The notes under the pieces: model-generated | The model's database searches: none | Seen by the model: only the letters and a program-made list of their open reading frames with translations | Told to the model about the DNA's origin: nothing | Shown: positions 52,161 to 61,327 of the stretch, in pieces | Numbering within the stretch: the first letter of the stretch is position 1 | How the letters are laid out: every line of letters begins with the position of its first letter | Source: Yoonia sp. BS5-3 | Lineage (GTDB): Bacteria; Pseudomonadota; Alphaproteobacteria; Rhodobacterales; Rhodobacteraceae | Assembly (NCBI RefSeq): GCF_038069655.2 | Contig: NZ_CP150951.2 | Coordinates: 3,374,001-3,438,000, forward strand | Length of the DNA: 64,000 bases | Direction: 5' to 3' | Translations under genes and position numbers: made by a program

Positions 52161-52976
52161 ATGACATTGGCAGAAAACACACAGCCAGCGCTTGCGCTGG
52201 CCGGGTTGACCTATGGCGGCCCCGCGGCAAAGTGGCGGACCGAGGCGATGCGCAGCCACCAAACCCCGCGTTTGATCCATATCACCAAAGGCCAGGGACG
52301 GATCACCGTTGCAGGGCTGACCAACGGTTACGGGCCGAACAACCTGATCTTTATTCCAGGGCAGACAATGTATGGGATGGAAATCGGGCCCACTGTCTTT
52401 GGTCAAATCCTGACATTGCCGGACGGGTCCGACTGGCCTGACACCCCGTTTCACCTGCGCTTGCTTGAAGTGATGCGGCAAAAAGAACTTCAGGGCCATA
52501 TCGAGGCTATCGAACGGGAACTGCAACCAGACGGGGACATGCGCGCGGCAAACTGTCATCTCGGACTTTTGACGATTTTTGTCGAACGGCAACTCGCCGC
52601 CCGCGATCCGGCCAGCATCGATAAACGGCGTATGTCGCCAGCGGGGCAGTTGGTGGCGAAATATACGGCCATGATCGCCCAGCATTTCACCAGTGATCGC
52701 AGCGTGGCTGATTATGCGGCCGCCCTTGGGGTGACGCCCACGCATCTGACACGGGTCTGCCGGCAAACCTGCGGACGTAGCGCACTAGAGCTGCGCAATG
52801 ACCGTATCCATTACGAGGCGTGCCTGCTCCTGCGCGAAACACGCACCCCCGTGCAGGACATCGCGCGGCGTCTGGGATTTCACTCCGCGGCCTATTTCAC
52901 GCGCAGCTTTCAGGAAAAATCGGGCCAAACGCCATCCGGGTTTCGTATGACAGGCGGCAGCATACAGCGCGCCTAA
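52161..52976 (+). CDS. AraC family regulator
   Basis: Transcription factor of 271 residues: N-terminal cupin-like sensing domain (HQTPRLIHITKGQGRITVAG, NNLIFIPGQTMYGMEIGP) and C-terminal double helix-turn-helix RSVADYAAALGVTPTHLTRV and RTPVQDIARRLGFHSAAYFTRSF. It stands immediately upstream of the ABC importer operon on the same strand and probably controls it. Start ATG at 52161, three bases after AAGG; a TTG at 52158 is also possible. Confidence 0.9.
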   Translation: MTLAENTQPALALAGLTYGGPAAKWRTEAMRSHQTPRLIHITKGQGRITVAGLTNGYGPNNLIFIPGQTMYGMEIGPTVFGQILTLPDGSDWPDTPFHLRLLEVMRQKELQGHIEAIERELQPDGDMRAANCHLGLLTIFVERQLAARDPASIDKRRMSPAGQLVAKYTAMIAQHFTSDRSVADYAAALGVTPTHLTRVCRQTCGRSALELRNDRIHYEACLLLRETRTPVQDIARRLGFHSAAYFTRSFQEKSGQTPSGFRMTGGSIQRA

Positions 52977-53025
52977 CTTTGTGTCAGCCCGGCCGGGTGC
53001 TGATCAGCCAATACACAAATTGTAC

Positions 53026-53052
53026 ATTTGCGACATAAAAAATGTCGCAAAT
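53026..53052. promoter_or_regulatory. Operator-like palindrome upstream of ABC importer
   Basis: Perfect inverted repeat ATTTGCGACAT (53026-53036) and ATGTCGCAAAT (53042-53052) with spacer AAAAA, inside the 219-base gap between the araC-type gene and the substrate-binding protein, 144 bases before that start. It could bind a dimeric regulator or terminate the araC-type transcript. A TGTACA sequence adjoins it at 53021, as in the 57.5-kb repeats. Confidence 0.5.
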
Positions 53053-53195
53053 CCAACATGCAAGCAAAAGCCTTGGTTGACCTCACAGCATAAATGATGC
53101 GCAATGGCGGCGACGGAACAGAGGCATGCGCCCCGCAGCGGCGCATCTCTTCTTTTGCGACAAGAACAAAAACGATGACTCTCAGGGAGAAACGA

Positions 53196-54854
53196 ATGAC
53201 GCCATCACAGAAATCCATGCACCCGGCCGCGCTGATGTACGCAGAAGAGGTCAAATCCGGCAAACTGAACCGCCGCGAATTTTTGGCCCGCACAACCGCT
53301 TTGGGCGTAACATCAACCGCAGCTTACGGGCTGCTGGGCATGACGGCGCCTGCACATGCCGCGGGCCACGCCCAGCAAGGCGGGACGTTGCGGATGCAAA
53401 TGGAAGTGCGCGCACTCAAGGACCCACGCACCTATGACTGGACGCAGATCGCTTATTTCACCGCAGGTTGGCTGGAATATCTGGTTGAATATAATTCTGA
53501 CGGCTCTTTCGCCCCGATGCTGCTGGCAAGCTGGGACGTGAATGATGACGCAACGCAATATACATTGAACGTCCGCCAGGGCGTGAAATGGAACGATGGC
53601 AGCGATTTCACCGCCGAAGACGTGGCCCGCAATATCGAAATGTGGTGCGATAAAACGGTCGAAGGCAACTCAATGGCCGGTCGCTTTGCCGTGCTGGTTG
53701 ATGAAACCACCGAAAAGGCCATCGAAGGCGGCATCGTGGTTGTGGACAGCCACACGGTTCAGCTGAACCTGCCCGCCTCCGACATCTCGCTGATTGCCGG
53801 CATGTCGGACTATCCTGCGGCGATTACACCTGCCGGTTTCAACGCTGACACAATGCTGGATAATCCTGTCGGCACAGGCCCCTACCTGCCCGAAAGCCTT
53901 GAGGTCGGCGTCAAAGGCGTGATCGTTCGGAACGAAGGTTTCGAATGGTGGGGCTATGCCGAAGGCAAAGGCGCCTATCTCGACCGGATCGAATATATCG
54001 ACTACGGCCAAGATCCATCATCCTGGGTTGCGGCGGCCGCAGCTGACGAAGTTGACATGACCTTCGAAACGGTTGGCGACTTTGTCGAAGTCTTCGAAGG
54101 GATCGGCTGGGAACGCTCTGAAATCGCCTCTGCCGCGACCATCGCGATCCGGCCAAACCAGCTGGCCGAAGTTGACGGCATCCAGCCTTATGCGGACAAA
54201 CGCGTCCGTCAGGCCATCGCCATGGCCGTCGACCCGGCGATCTGTCTTGAGCTTGGCTATTCCAACCTTGGCGCCGTCGCGCGGAACCAGCATGTTGGGC
54301 CGATGCACCCTGCTTGGGCAGATGTGCCGGGCCTGCCCTATGATCCCGAACGGGCACTTGAGCTGCTGACCGAAGCAGGCATGGCCGACTTTGAGATGGA
54401 GATCACCTCCATCGATGATGACTGGCGCAAGAACACGACCGATGCGGTAGCAGCGCAGCTGCGCGACGCTGGTTTCAACGTCAAGCGGACAACAATTCCC
54501 GGCTCAACCTTCTGGAATGATTGGACAAAATATCCATTCTCATCCACGAACTGGAACCACCGGCCGCTAGACACGCAAATCCTGGGGTTGGCTTATCGGT
54601 CGGGTGAGGCATGGAACGAATCTGGCTTTGCAAATGCCGAATTTGACGCGCTTCTGGCCGAGGCCAACAGCCTGGCCGATGCCGATGCACGGCGCGACGT
54701 GATGGGTAAATTGCAAACCATCATGAGCGACGAAGGCGTGACGCTGCAGCCCTATTGGCGCTCGCTCTACCGCCACGCCAAGCCGGGTTTTGTGGGCTGG
54801 GATATGCATATCTCCTATCTACCGCAGATCTACAAATTCGGTCTGGCCGCTTAA
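53196..54854 (+). CDS. ABC transporter substrate-binding protein, family 5
   Basis: Periplasmic peptide/opine/nickel-type binding protein of 552 residues. The N-terminus includes [21 protein letters not shown], a twin-arginine signal, but starts about 30 residues late after [22 protein letters not shown], typical of Tat-exported Dpp-like proteins. The SBP_bac_5 domain shows [22 protein letters not shown] sequence ([20 protein letters not shown]) and GTGPYLPE. The ATG at 53196 has GGGAGAA. First gene of the importer operon; the substrate is unknown. Confidence 0.92.
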   Translation: MTPSQKSMHPAALMYAEEVKSGKLNRREFLARTTALGVTSTAAYGLLGMTAPAHAAGHAQQGGTLRMQMEVRALKDPRTYDWTQIAYFTAGWLEYLVEYNSDGSFAPMLLASWDVNDDATQYTLNVRQGVKWNDGSDFTAEDVARNIEMWCDKTVEGNSMAGRFAVLVDETTEKAIEGGIVVVDSHTVQLNLPASDISLIAGMSDYPAAITPAGFNADTMLDNPVGTGPYLPESLEVGVKGVIVRNEGFEWWGYAEGKGAYLDRIEYIDYGQDPSSWVAAAAADEVDMTFETVGDFVEVFEGIGWERSEIASAATIAIRPNQLAEVDGIQPYADKRVRQAIAMAVDPAICLELGYSNLGAVARNQHVGPMHPAWADVPGLPYDPERALELLTEAGMADFEMEITSIDDDWRKNTTDAVAAQLRDAGFNVKRTTIPGSTFWNDWTKYPFSSTNWNHRPLDTQILGLAYRSGEAWNESGFANAEFDALLAEANSLADADARRDVMGKLQTIMSDEGVTLQPYWRSLYRHAKPGFVGWDMHISYLPQIYKFGLAA

Positions 54855-54867
54855 GAACCACGCAATT

Positions 54868-54892
54868 GGGCCGCTCCTGATCGGGGGCGGCC
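54868..54892 (+). terminator. Intercistronic hairpin after binding-protein gene
   Basis: Stem GGGCCGCTCC (54868-54877) and GGGGGCGGCC (54883-54892), loop TGATC, followed by TGTTTTG, 13 bases after the stop. Such hairpins usually reduce readthrough so the binding protein is made in excess over the permeases. Confidence 0.7.
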
Positions 54893-54970
54893 TGTTTTGT
54901 CCTGCGCCAGCGATAAACGGTGGGCAGGCAGCGCAGGGCTAAAAACCTGCAATCGACCAACGGGGTGTTG

Positions 54971-56017
54971 ATGGGACTTTTTATTTTGCGCCGCATCGGT
55001 GTGATGCTGTTAACGGCTCTTTGCCTGACATTTATCGTGTTTTGGCTAACCAACCTCGCCCCTAATCTTGAAAAACTCGCCAAAACCCAAGGCAACGCCA
55101 GGATGAGCGATGACGCAGTCGTCTCATGGCTTGCCAATCGGGGCTATTCGCAGCCGCTGCCCGTGAAATACGGCCAATGGCTGGGGGTTCTGCCCGGCTA
55201 TGTCATCGAAGGCAGCGACGGGCAGACGCGCGGGCGCTGTATCCCGCCGGGCGAACCTGCCGAAGACGCCCCGCGCTATTGCGGCATCCTGCAAGGGGAT
55301 TGGGGCTTTTCGACCGTTGCACGCGAAGATGTCAGCGAAGTCCTTCCGACCCGGCTTGCCAATACGGGCAAGCTGATGTTCTGGGTCATGATGGTGATGG
55401 TGCCCGGCGCGCTGATCATTGGGGTGCTGGCTGGGATGCGCGAAGGGTCACGGACCGACAGAACGCTATCAACCGCATCAATTATCTCAACGGCGACGCC
55501 GGAATATGTATCAGGTGTCGTGCTGATTGCACTTTTCGCGACCAGCACATTCGGGATGCAATGGTTCAAAGGGTCGGCCAGCAGCGCTGTCGAAAACGCG
55601 ACCTTTGAAAATTTCTTCCTTCCGGTGATGACCATCGCGCTTTACGGGATGGGCTATATCGCGCGAATGACGCGGGCTTCCATGGCCGAGGTCATGACCG
55701 CACAATATATCCGAACCGCTCGGCTCAAAGGGGTCAGCTTTCCGAAAATCGTGCTGAAACACGCGCTGCGCAACGCGCTGATCGCGCCCTTCACCGTGAT
55801 CATGCTGCAAATTCCCTGGCTCTTGAACGGCGTTGTGATCGTTGAGACGCTCTTCACCTATCAAGGCTTCGGCTGGGAATTGGTCCGCGCGGCCTCCAAT
55901 AACGATATTGAGATGCTGCTGGGGGTCTCAATCATTTCGGTCTTCGTGGTGCTTCTGACACAGCTGATTTCAGATGTTGGCTATGTCTTCCTGAACCCAC
56001 GTATCCGTATTTCTTAA
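54971..56017 (+). CDS. ABC importer permease 1 (DppB-like)
   Basis: Inner-membrane permease of 348 residues. N-terminal helix MGLFILRRIGVMLLTALCLTF, a periplasmic loop, then BPD_transp_1 domain with GTEYVSGV-like TPEYVSGVVLI, and the EAA loop RTARLKGVSFPKIVLKHALRNALI that docks on the ATPase. Typical DppB size and order. 13 bases separate it from the next gene. Confidence 0.93.
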   Translation: MGLFILRRIGVMLLTALCLTFIVFWLTNLAPNLEKLAKTQGNARMSDDAVVSWLANRGYSQPLPVKYGQWLGVLPGYVIEGSDGQTRGRCIPPGEPAEDAPRYCGILQGDWGFSTVAREDVSEVLPTRLANTGKLMFWVMMVMVPGALIIGVLAGMREGSRTDRTLSTASIISTATPEYVSGVVLIALFATSTFGMQWFKGSASSAVENATFENFFLPVMTIALYGMGYIARMTRASMAEVMTAQYIRTARLKGVSFPKIVLKHALRNALIAPFTVIMLQIPWLLNGVVIVETLFTYQGFGWELVRAASNNDIEMLLGVSIISVFVVLLTQLISDVGYVFLNPRIRIS

Positions 56018-56029
56018 AGGGGCCCGGAC

Positions 56030-57475
56030 ATGGAACCACTTACATGGACAGGTAGCCTGGGCACGATCCTCAACCCGCTCTTCGGCGGGGCCATACTGCT
56101 CTTTGTGATCGGCGGCGTTGTGCTGTCAGTGATGCGGTTCTTCGAAGGGCCCGTGACATTGCAAACCAATCCCGACGGCACCTTGCAGTCACGCGGCGGG
56201 GCTATCGGCGGGCTGCAAAGCGCGCATAAATATGTCTCGCTCGCGATCATCGGCATCGTTCTGGCCTATATCCTGATCCCCTTTGTGATGGGCTATGGGC
56301 AGGCTGGCATTGTGGGTGAATTATCCAAACGGTTCTTGCCCGTCTGGATCGCGCTGGTGGTGACATTCGGGTTGTCGATCAAATTCAAACGACGGCTGGG
56401 GCTTTACGGCAAGCTCTTTGACAGCACGGTTGGGATGATCGGGTTCGGGCTGGTCATGTTCTGGGTCTTTACCGCGTTTTTCGTGGGTGTCTTCGACTGG
56501 ATTGCGACGCATGACTATCTTAGCCAGGTCTCAGGGCTGAAAAACAAAGTGCCCGGTGTTCCGGTCCCCGAAGGTACGACGGGCGCCCTGCCCCATTACC
56601 TTCTGGGCGGCGATAACCTGGCAAGGGATGTGTTTAGCCGTGTGGTGGCCGGATCAACCTTTGTGATTGCCATCGCGCCACTGGCGACGCTTTTCGCCTT
56701 CATGGTTGGGATCACGCTGGGGCTGCCTGCCGGATATTATTCAGGCCGGCTCGATACGATCCTGTCCTTTGCGGCCAACCTGATCCTAGCTTTCCCGGTG
56801 ATCTTGTTGTTTTACCTTTTGGTCACGCCGGAAATCGTCCTGACGGGCATCCCATCCTATATGGCCGCCGTGCTGTTCTTTTTCCCTCTGGTCTTCTTCT
56901 TCGTATTGTTGAACTCGCGTTACTACACACAGCCCCGGAAACGGACGGCGATCATGGTGCCTGTGCTTGGGGTGCTGATTTGGCTCTATCTGTCGGTGAT
57001 CAACCAACGTGGGACCAAGATCGATTTCCTACCCGAATGGTTTGACGGGTTCGATATCAGCGTTTTGGTGGTCTTTGTATCAGTCGTCTTCGTGAACGCA
57101 CCCACCGTTTTCAGAATCGTACGCGGGCTGACGCTGGATCTGCGGACCCGCGACTACGTGGCAGCTGCGCAAACGCGCGGCGAAGGCGCATGGTATATCA
57201 TGCTGTGGGAAATCCTGCCCAATGCACGCGGGCCGCTGATCGTCGATTTCTGCCTGCGGATCGGATACACGACCATCCTTCTTGGCACGCTCGGCTTCTT
57301 CGGGCTGGGGCTGCCACCCGAAAGCCCTGATTGGGGATCGACGATCAACGAAGGGCGCAAGCTGCTGCTCGTTTTCGCGCACCCCGCCCTGCCACCCGCC
57401 ATCGCATTGATGAGCCTCGTTCTGGGGCTCAATCTGCTGGCGGACGGGCTGCGCGAAGAAAGCCTGCGCGACTGA
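56030..57475 (+). CDS. ABC importer permease 2 (DppC-like), enlarged
   Basis: Permease of 481 residues, much longer than a typical DppC (about 300). Extra features are a long N-terminal region with two to four helices (MEPLTWTGSLGTILNPLFGG through AYILIPFVMGYG) and, within the transport domain, an insert of about 70 residues with two helices (FFFPLVFFFVLLNSRYYTQP to LPEWFDGFDISVLVVF). The core is kept: LLGGDNLARDVFSRVVAG at the start and RDYVAAAQTRGEGAWYIMLWEILPNARGPLI as the EAA loop. The frame is open throughout, so this is real. Confidence 0.92.
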   Translation: MEPLTWTGSLGTILNPLFGGAILLFVIGGVVLSVMRFFEGPVTLQTNPDGTLQSRGGAIGGLQSAHKYVSLAIIGIVLAYILIPFVMGYGQAGIVGELSKRFLPVWIALVVTFGLSIKFKRRLGLYGKLFDSTVGMIGFGLVMFWVFTAFFVGVFDWIATHDYLSQVSGLKNKVPGVPVPEGTTGALPHYLLGGDNLARDVFSRVVAGSTFVIAIAPLATLFAFMVGITLGLPAGYYSGRLDTILSFAANLILAFPVILLFYLLVTPEIVLTGIPSYMAAVLFFFPLVFFFVLLNSRYYTQPRKRTAIMVPVLGVLIWLYLSVINQRGTKIDFLPEWFDGFDISVLVVFVSVVFVNAPTVFRIVRGLTLDLRTRDYVAAAQTRGEGAWYIMLWEILPNARGPLIVDFCLRIGYTTILLGTLGFFGLGLPPESPDWGSTINEGRKLLLVFAHPALPPAIALMSLVLGLNLLADGLREESLRD

Positions 57476-57500
57476 TGACAACCGCGCTTACCCCCCATCA

Positions 57501-57531
57501 TGTACGTACAGCTTCTGTACAGGTTCTGTAC
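57501..57531. repeat. TGTAC repeat cluster before ATPase gene
   Basis: Palindrome TGTACGTACA (57501-57510) followed by an 11-base tandem repeat with TTCTGTAC at 57513-57520 and 57524-57531. It fills the 87-base gap between permease 2 and the fused ATPase. The 11-base period suggests a protein bound on one DNA face, possibly the AraC-type regulator. Confidence 0.45.
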
Positions 57532-57562
57532 GCTATACATACCGCCCATTCGGAGGCATCTC

Positions 57563-59647
57563 ATGGCCATGCTTGATCCCGCAGAACCGATCCTTGAGAT
57601 CGACAAACTCTCCATTTCCTTCTTCACACGATTGCGCGAAATTCCGGCGGTGATGGATTTCTCGGCCAAGGTGATGCCAGGCGAAGCCCTTGGCTTGGTT
57701 GGCGAATCCGGTTGCGGCAAATCCACCGTGGCGCTTGGCGTGATGCAGGATTTGGGGGTCAACGGGCGCATCGTCGGCGGGTCGATCAAATTCAAAGGCC
57801 GCGATCTTTGCGAGATGAGCGCAGAAGAACTGCGCGATATCCGCGGTAGCGAAATTGCCATGATATATCAAGAACCTATGGCATCTTTGAACCCGGCCAT
57901 GAAGATCGGCAAACAGTTGATGGAAGTGCCCATGATCCACGAAGGGATCAGCGCGAATGAGGCGTATAAGCGGGCACTCGAAGTCGTCACCGACGTGAAA
58001 TTACCCGATCCCGAACGGATGCTGCAAAGCTATCCGCATCAGCTTTCTGGCGGGCAACAACAACGGATCGTCATTGCGATGGCGCTGATGTCCAAGCCGT
58101 CGCTTTTGATCTTGGACGAGCCGACAACAGCATTGGACGTCACGGTTGAGGCCGCCGTTGTCGAACTGGTCAAAGACCTCGGTAAAAAATATGGCACCTC
58201 CATGCTTTTTATCAGCCATAACTTAGGGTTAGTGCTGGAAACCTGCGACCGGATTTGCGTGATGTATTCTGGTGAGGCGGTCGAACGTGGCAGTATCGAA
58301 GACGTCTTTGACGAAATGCAGCACCCCTATACACAGGCACTTTTCCGATCAATCCCGCTGCCGGGTGCGGATAAAAACGCGCGGCCTTTGGTGGCGATCC
58401 CCGGCAATTTTCCACTGCCACATGAACGCCCGCAGGGCTGCAATTTCGGGCCGAGATGCGACTATTTCGAAGCGGGACGCTGCGATGCTGGTTTTATCCC
58501 GATGGAGCCTGTCTCGGGGAATGACCGTCATCAAACGCGCTGCCTGAAATTCCAGGAAATCGACTGGAACGCCCCCATCCAAGTCGCTGATACCAAAGAG
58601 AAACCCGCGCCTGGGCCCGTTGTCTTGAAGATGGACAATCTTAAGAAATATTATGAGGTCGCGGCCAACGCATTATTCGGCGGTGGTGACAAGAAGGTCG
58701 TCAAGGCCAATGAAACCCTGTCCTTTGAGGCGCGGGAAAGCGAAACACTGGCCATCGTGGGCGAATCCGGTTGCGGGAAATCGACCTTTGCCAAGGTTCT
58801 GATGGGGCTTGAAACCGCAACAGACGGTCAGGTTCTGCTGGATAATCAATCGATTGGCAGCACAGCCATCGAGGATCGCGACACCAAGACCGTGGCCGAT
58901 ATCCAGATGGTATTCCAGAACCCGTTTGATACCCTGAACCCCTCAATGACCGTTGGGCGGCAGATTATCCGGGCGCTTGAAATCTTTGGCGTCGGGGAAA
59001 ACGATGCTGAGCGGCGCGACGGCATGCTAGAGCTTCTCGACCTCGTCAAACTGCCCCGTGCCTTTGCTGACCGTATGCCGCGGCAGCTCAGTGGCGGTCA
59101 AAAACAAAGGGTTGGCATCGCCCGCGCCTTTGCCGGGGACGCGCGGATCGTGGTCGCGGATGAGCCTGTTTCGGCGCTGGATGTGTCCGTTCAGGCGGCA
59201 GTGACCGATCTGTTAATGGAAATTCAACGCGAACATAAGACAACGCTGCTGTTCATCAGCCACGATCTATCCATCGTGCGCTATCTGTCGGATCGGGTGA
59301 TGGTCATGTATCTGGGTCATGTGGTCGAATTGGGCAGCACCGATCAGGTCTTTGCCCCGCCCTACCACCCTTATACAGAGGCGCTTTTGTCTGCGGTGCC
59401 CATCGCTGATACCTCGATCGAAAAGAAGCATATCGTGCTTGAAGGCGACATTCCGTCTGCGATGAACCCACCCAGTGGCTGCCCGTTCCAGACGCGCTGC
59501 AACTGGAAATCCAAGGTTGCCGGCGGGCTCTGCGAAAAAGAGGTGCCACCGGTGCGCATGCTGGCCGATGAGCATCAAATCAAATGCCACCTCTCTGAAG
59601 CGGATCTCGAAGACATGGAACCGGTCATTCAGATCGCGGCTGAATGA
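57563..59647 (+). CDS. Fused double ATP-binding protein of ABC importer
   Basis: Cytoplasmic ATPase of 694 residues holding two nucleotide-binding domains (DppD-DppF fused). Domain 1: Walker A GESGCGKSTV (about 47-56), signature LSGGQQQRIVIAMAL, Walker B LLILDEPTTALD, and an oligopeptide C-terminal HPY domain with Cys-rich PQGCNFGPRCDYF. Domain 2: GESGCGKSTFAKVL, LSGGQKQRVGIARAF, VADEPVSALD, with a second GCPFQTRCNW. The ATG at 57563 has GGAGG seven bases upstream. Last gene of the importer operon. Confidence 0.94.
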   Translation: MAMLDPAEPILEIDKLSISFFTRLREIPAVMDFSAKVMPGEALGLVGESGCGKSTVALGVMQDLGVNGRIVGGSIKFKGRDLCEMSAEELRDIRGSEIAMIYQEPMASLNPAMKIGKQLMEVPMIHEGISANEAYKRALEVVTDVKLPDPERMLQSYPHQLSGGQQQRIVIAMALMSKPSLLILDEPTTALDVTVEAAVVELVKDLGKKYGTSMLFISHNLGLVLETCDRICVMYSGEAVERGSIEDVFDEMQHPYTQALFRSIPLPGADKNARPLVAIPGNFPLPHERPQGCNFGPRCDYFEAGRCDAGFIPMEPVSGNDRHQTRCLKFQEIDWNAPIQVADTKEKPAPGPVVLKMDNLKKYYEVAANALFGGGDKKVVKANETLSFEARESETLAIVGESGCGKSTFAKVLMGLETATDGQVLLDNQSIGSTAIEDRDTKTVADIQMVFQNPFDTLNPSMTVGRQIIRALEIFGVGENDAERRDGMLELLDLVKLPRAFADRMPRQLSGGQKQRVGIARAFAGDARIVVADEPVSALDVSVQAAVTDLLMEIQREHKTTLLFISHDLSIVRYLSDRVMVMYLGHVVELGSTDQVFAPPYHPYTEALLSAVPIADTSIEKKHIVLEGDIPSAMNPPSGCPFQTRCNWKSKVAGGLCEKEVPPVRMLADEHQIKCHLSEADLEDMEPVIQIAAE

Positions 59648-59664
59648 CTTCGGCACCGCGATCT

Positions 59665-60243
59665 TTAGCCGCCCCAGATGATTTCGATATATTGCAGTGT
59701 TTCGGCATAAGGCGGAATGCCGCCATGTTGCTGCACAGCGCCCGGCCCCGCATTATAGGCGGCCAAGGCCAGTGGCCAGCTGCCAAAGGCATCATATTGC
59801 GCCCTTAAGTACCGCGCGCCGCCATCGAGGCTTTGTGCCGGATCGAGCGGATCAACACTCAGATCCAACGCTGTGTCAGGCATCAGCTGCGCCAGTCCCA
59901 ATGCACCTTTGGTTGAACGAGCGGCCGGGTTCCAGCCGCTTTCCTGCTGGATTAGTCGTAGGAATAAATCCGCGGGCACCCCATGGCGCAAAGCCGCACT
60001 GCGCGCGGTTTCAAGCAGCGGTCCACGATAAGCGCCGGTATATTGCAGCGCGGCAGGCACGCCTTCGGCACGGGGCGGCAATAGACGCTCGGACCCGGCA
60101 TATTGCTCAGACGCTCGCCCATCGAGGATGGCGGTCTGACTTTGCAGCAAAGCTGCGCGGGATTTTGTGGATACCTGCTCTTGCCCAAGAGCTTGGCTTG
60201 AGAAAGCCAGCAATAAAGAGCTGAGAACATGAATATAGCGCAT
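59665..60243 (-). CDS. Lytic transglycosylase (SLT domain)
   Basis: Exported peptidoglycan-cleaving enzyme of 192 residues. Signal peptide [23 protein letters not shown] domain with catalytic Glu in [30 protein letters not shown] and the AYNAGPGAV motif. At only 192 residues it lacks the large N-terminal domain of Slt70. Convergent with the ABC ATPase gene and divergent from ssb. Confidence 0.92.
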   Translation of the reverse strand: MRYIHVLSSLLLAFSSQALGQEQVSTKSRAALLQSQTAILDGRASEQYAGSERLLPPRAEGVPAALQYTGAYRGPLLETARSAALRHGVPADLFLRLIQQESGWNPAARSTKGALGLAQLMPDTALDLSVDPLDPAQSLDGGARYLRAQYDAFGSWPLALAAYNAGPGAVQQHGGIPPYAETLQYIEIIWGG

Positions 60244-60453
60244 TTCTGCGGCCCCGCGTTAACCAATATAGCGCAACCTAGGTGCCCGGCCCCAAAACAC
60301 CAAGCCCCAACCGTTCTTTTTCGGGCGCCCAGTGGCCACCTTGCACCGCATCCGATATGGGCTCCCTCAACATAGAAACCACCTGTTAACCTTGTTGCGG
60401 CAAGCACGGACTGATGTCACAAAAGCGCAAAGCAGAATCGTGGGGGTGCCAGA

Positions 60454-60969
60454 ATGGCCGGATCAGTAAATAAAGTTATTCTTATCGGCAATCTTGGGGC
60501 TGACCCCGAAGTGCGCACGTTCCAGAACGGCGGCAAGGTCTGCAATCTGCGCATCGCGACATCAGAGAACTGGAAAGACCGGAACACCGGCGAACGGCGC
60601 GAGCGGACAGAATGGCATTCGGTTGCGATCTTTTCCGAGCCTTTGGCCCGCGTTGCAGAACAGTATTTGCGCAAAGGCTCTAAGGTCTATCTTGAAGGCC
60701 AGCTTGAGACGCGCAAATGGCAGGACCAGAACGGTCAGGACCGCTATTCAACCGAAGTTGTTTTGCGCCCCTACACCAGCACGCTGACCATGTTGGACGG
60801 TCGCAATGACAACGGCGGCGGCGGTAACTACGGCGGTGGCAATAGCGGCGGCTATGGTGGCGGCGGCGGTAACTATGGCGGCGGGAATGATGGCGGCTAT
60901 GGCGGCGGCAGCTCGGGCGGTGGTGCCCCGTCAGGCGGCGGCGATATGGATGACGAAATCCCGTTCTAA
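60454..60969 (+). CDS. ssb: Single-stranded DNA-binding protein
   Basis: Binds ssDNA in replication and repair. The 171-residue protein has the OB fold ([39 protein letters not shown]), a long glycine-rich linker ([18 protein letters not shown] units, about residues 118-160) and the conserved acidic tip DDEIPF that recruits partners. 210 bases upstream show no convincing LexA box. Confidence 0.97.
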   Translation: MAGSVNKVILIGNLGADPEVRTFQNGGKVCNLRIATSENWKDRNTGERRERTEWHSVAIFSEPLARVAEQYLRKGSKVYLEGQLETRKWQDQNGQDRYSTEVVLRPYTSTLTMLDGRNDNGGGGNYGGGNSGGYGGGGGNYGGGNDGGYGGGSSGGGAPSGGGDMDDEIPF

Positions 60970-60974
60970 GCCCG

Positions 60975-61286
60975 ATGGATATCGCGCCTGAATTTCAGAT
61001 AATGATCCTGAATGGTGTGATTCTGGCTGTGACCTATCTGGGTATCTATCCCAGCCTTCAGGAAAAAACGTTGCACCGGATCATGACGGTCGATCTGGTT
61101 CTGTCCGCCCTGGCGCTTCTGGCGGCGGGCGGGCTGTTCTGGGGGTCTGGCACGCTCTTCAACATGCTCTTGTTTGACGCCAATTGGGCGGTCTTCACCA
61201 TCGTGACGCTGCTGGTGATGGAGGTGCCGCTCTTCCTGCGTTTCGCCCGCAAACATGGGATCAGCCTGACGGATGATCCCGATTAA
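60975..61286 (+). CDS. Small membrane protein, hypothetical
   Basis: Protein of 103 residues with three hydrophobic helices (about 9-25, 39-57, 70-86) and a polar tail RFARKHGISLTDDPD. It starts five bases after the ssb stop, so the two are co-transcribed. No family recognised beyond a resemblance to small conserved Rhodobacterales membrane proteins. Confidence 0.72.
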   Translation: MDIAPEFQIMILNGVILAVTYLGIYPSLQEKTLHRIMTVDLVLSALALLAAGGLFWGSGTLFNMLLFDANWAVFTIVTLLVMEVPLFLRFARKHGISLTDDPD

Positions 61287-61302
61287 GGCCAAAATCGACG
61301 TA

Positions 61303-61327
61303 GAGGTCCCGGGTCAAGCCCGGGACG
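61303..61327 (+). repeat. 25-bp palindromic repeat, copy C
   Basis: Third copy, reading GAGGTCCCGGG, TCAAG, CCCGGGACG. It lies between the convergent small membrane protein gene and aroB and covers the aroB stop: on the minus strand it gives Ser-Arg-Ala-stop. It probably also acts as a bidirectional terminator. Confidence 0.85.

Noticed and set aside
60244-60453. LexA/SOS box (GTTC-N7-GTTC) upstream of ssb
   Set aside because: One GTTC is present but no correctly spaced partner.
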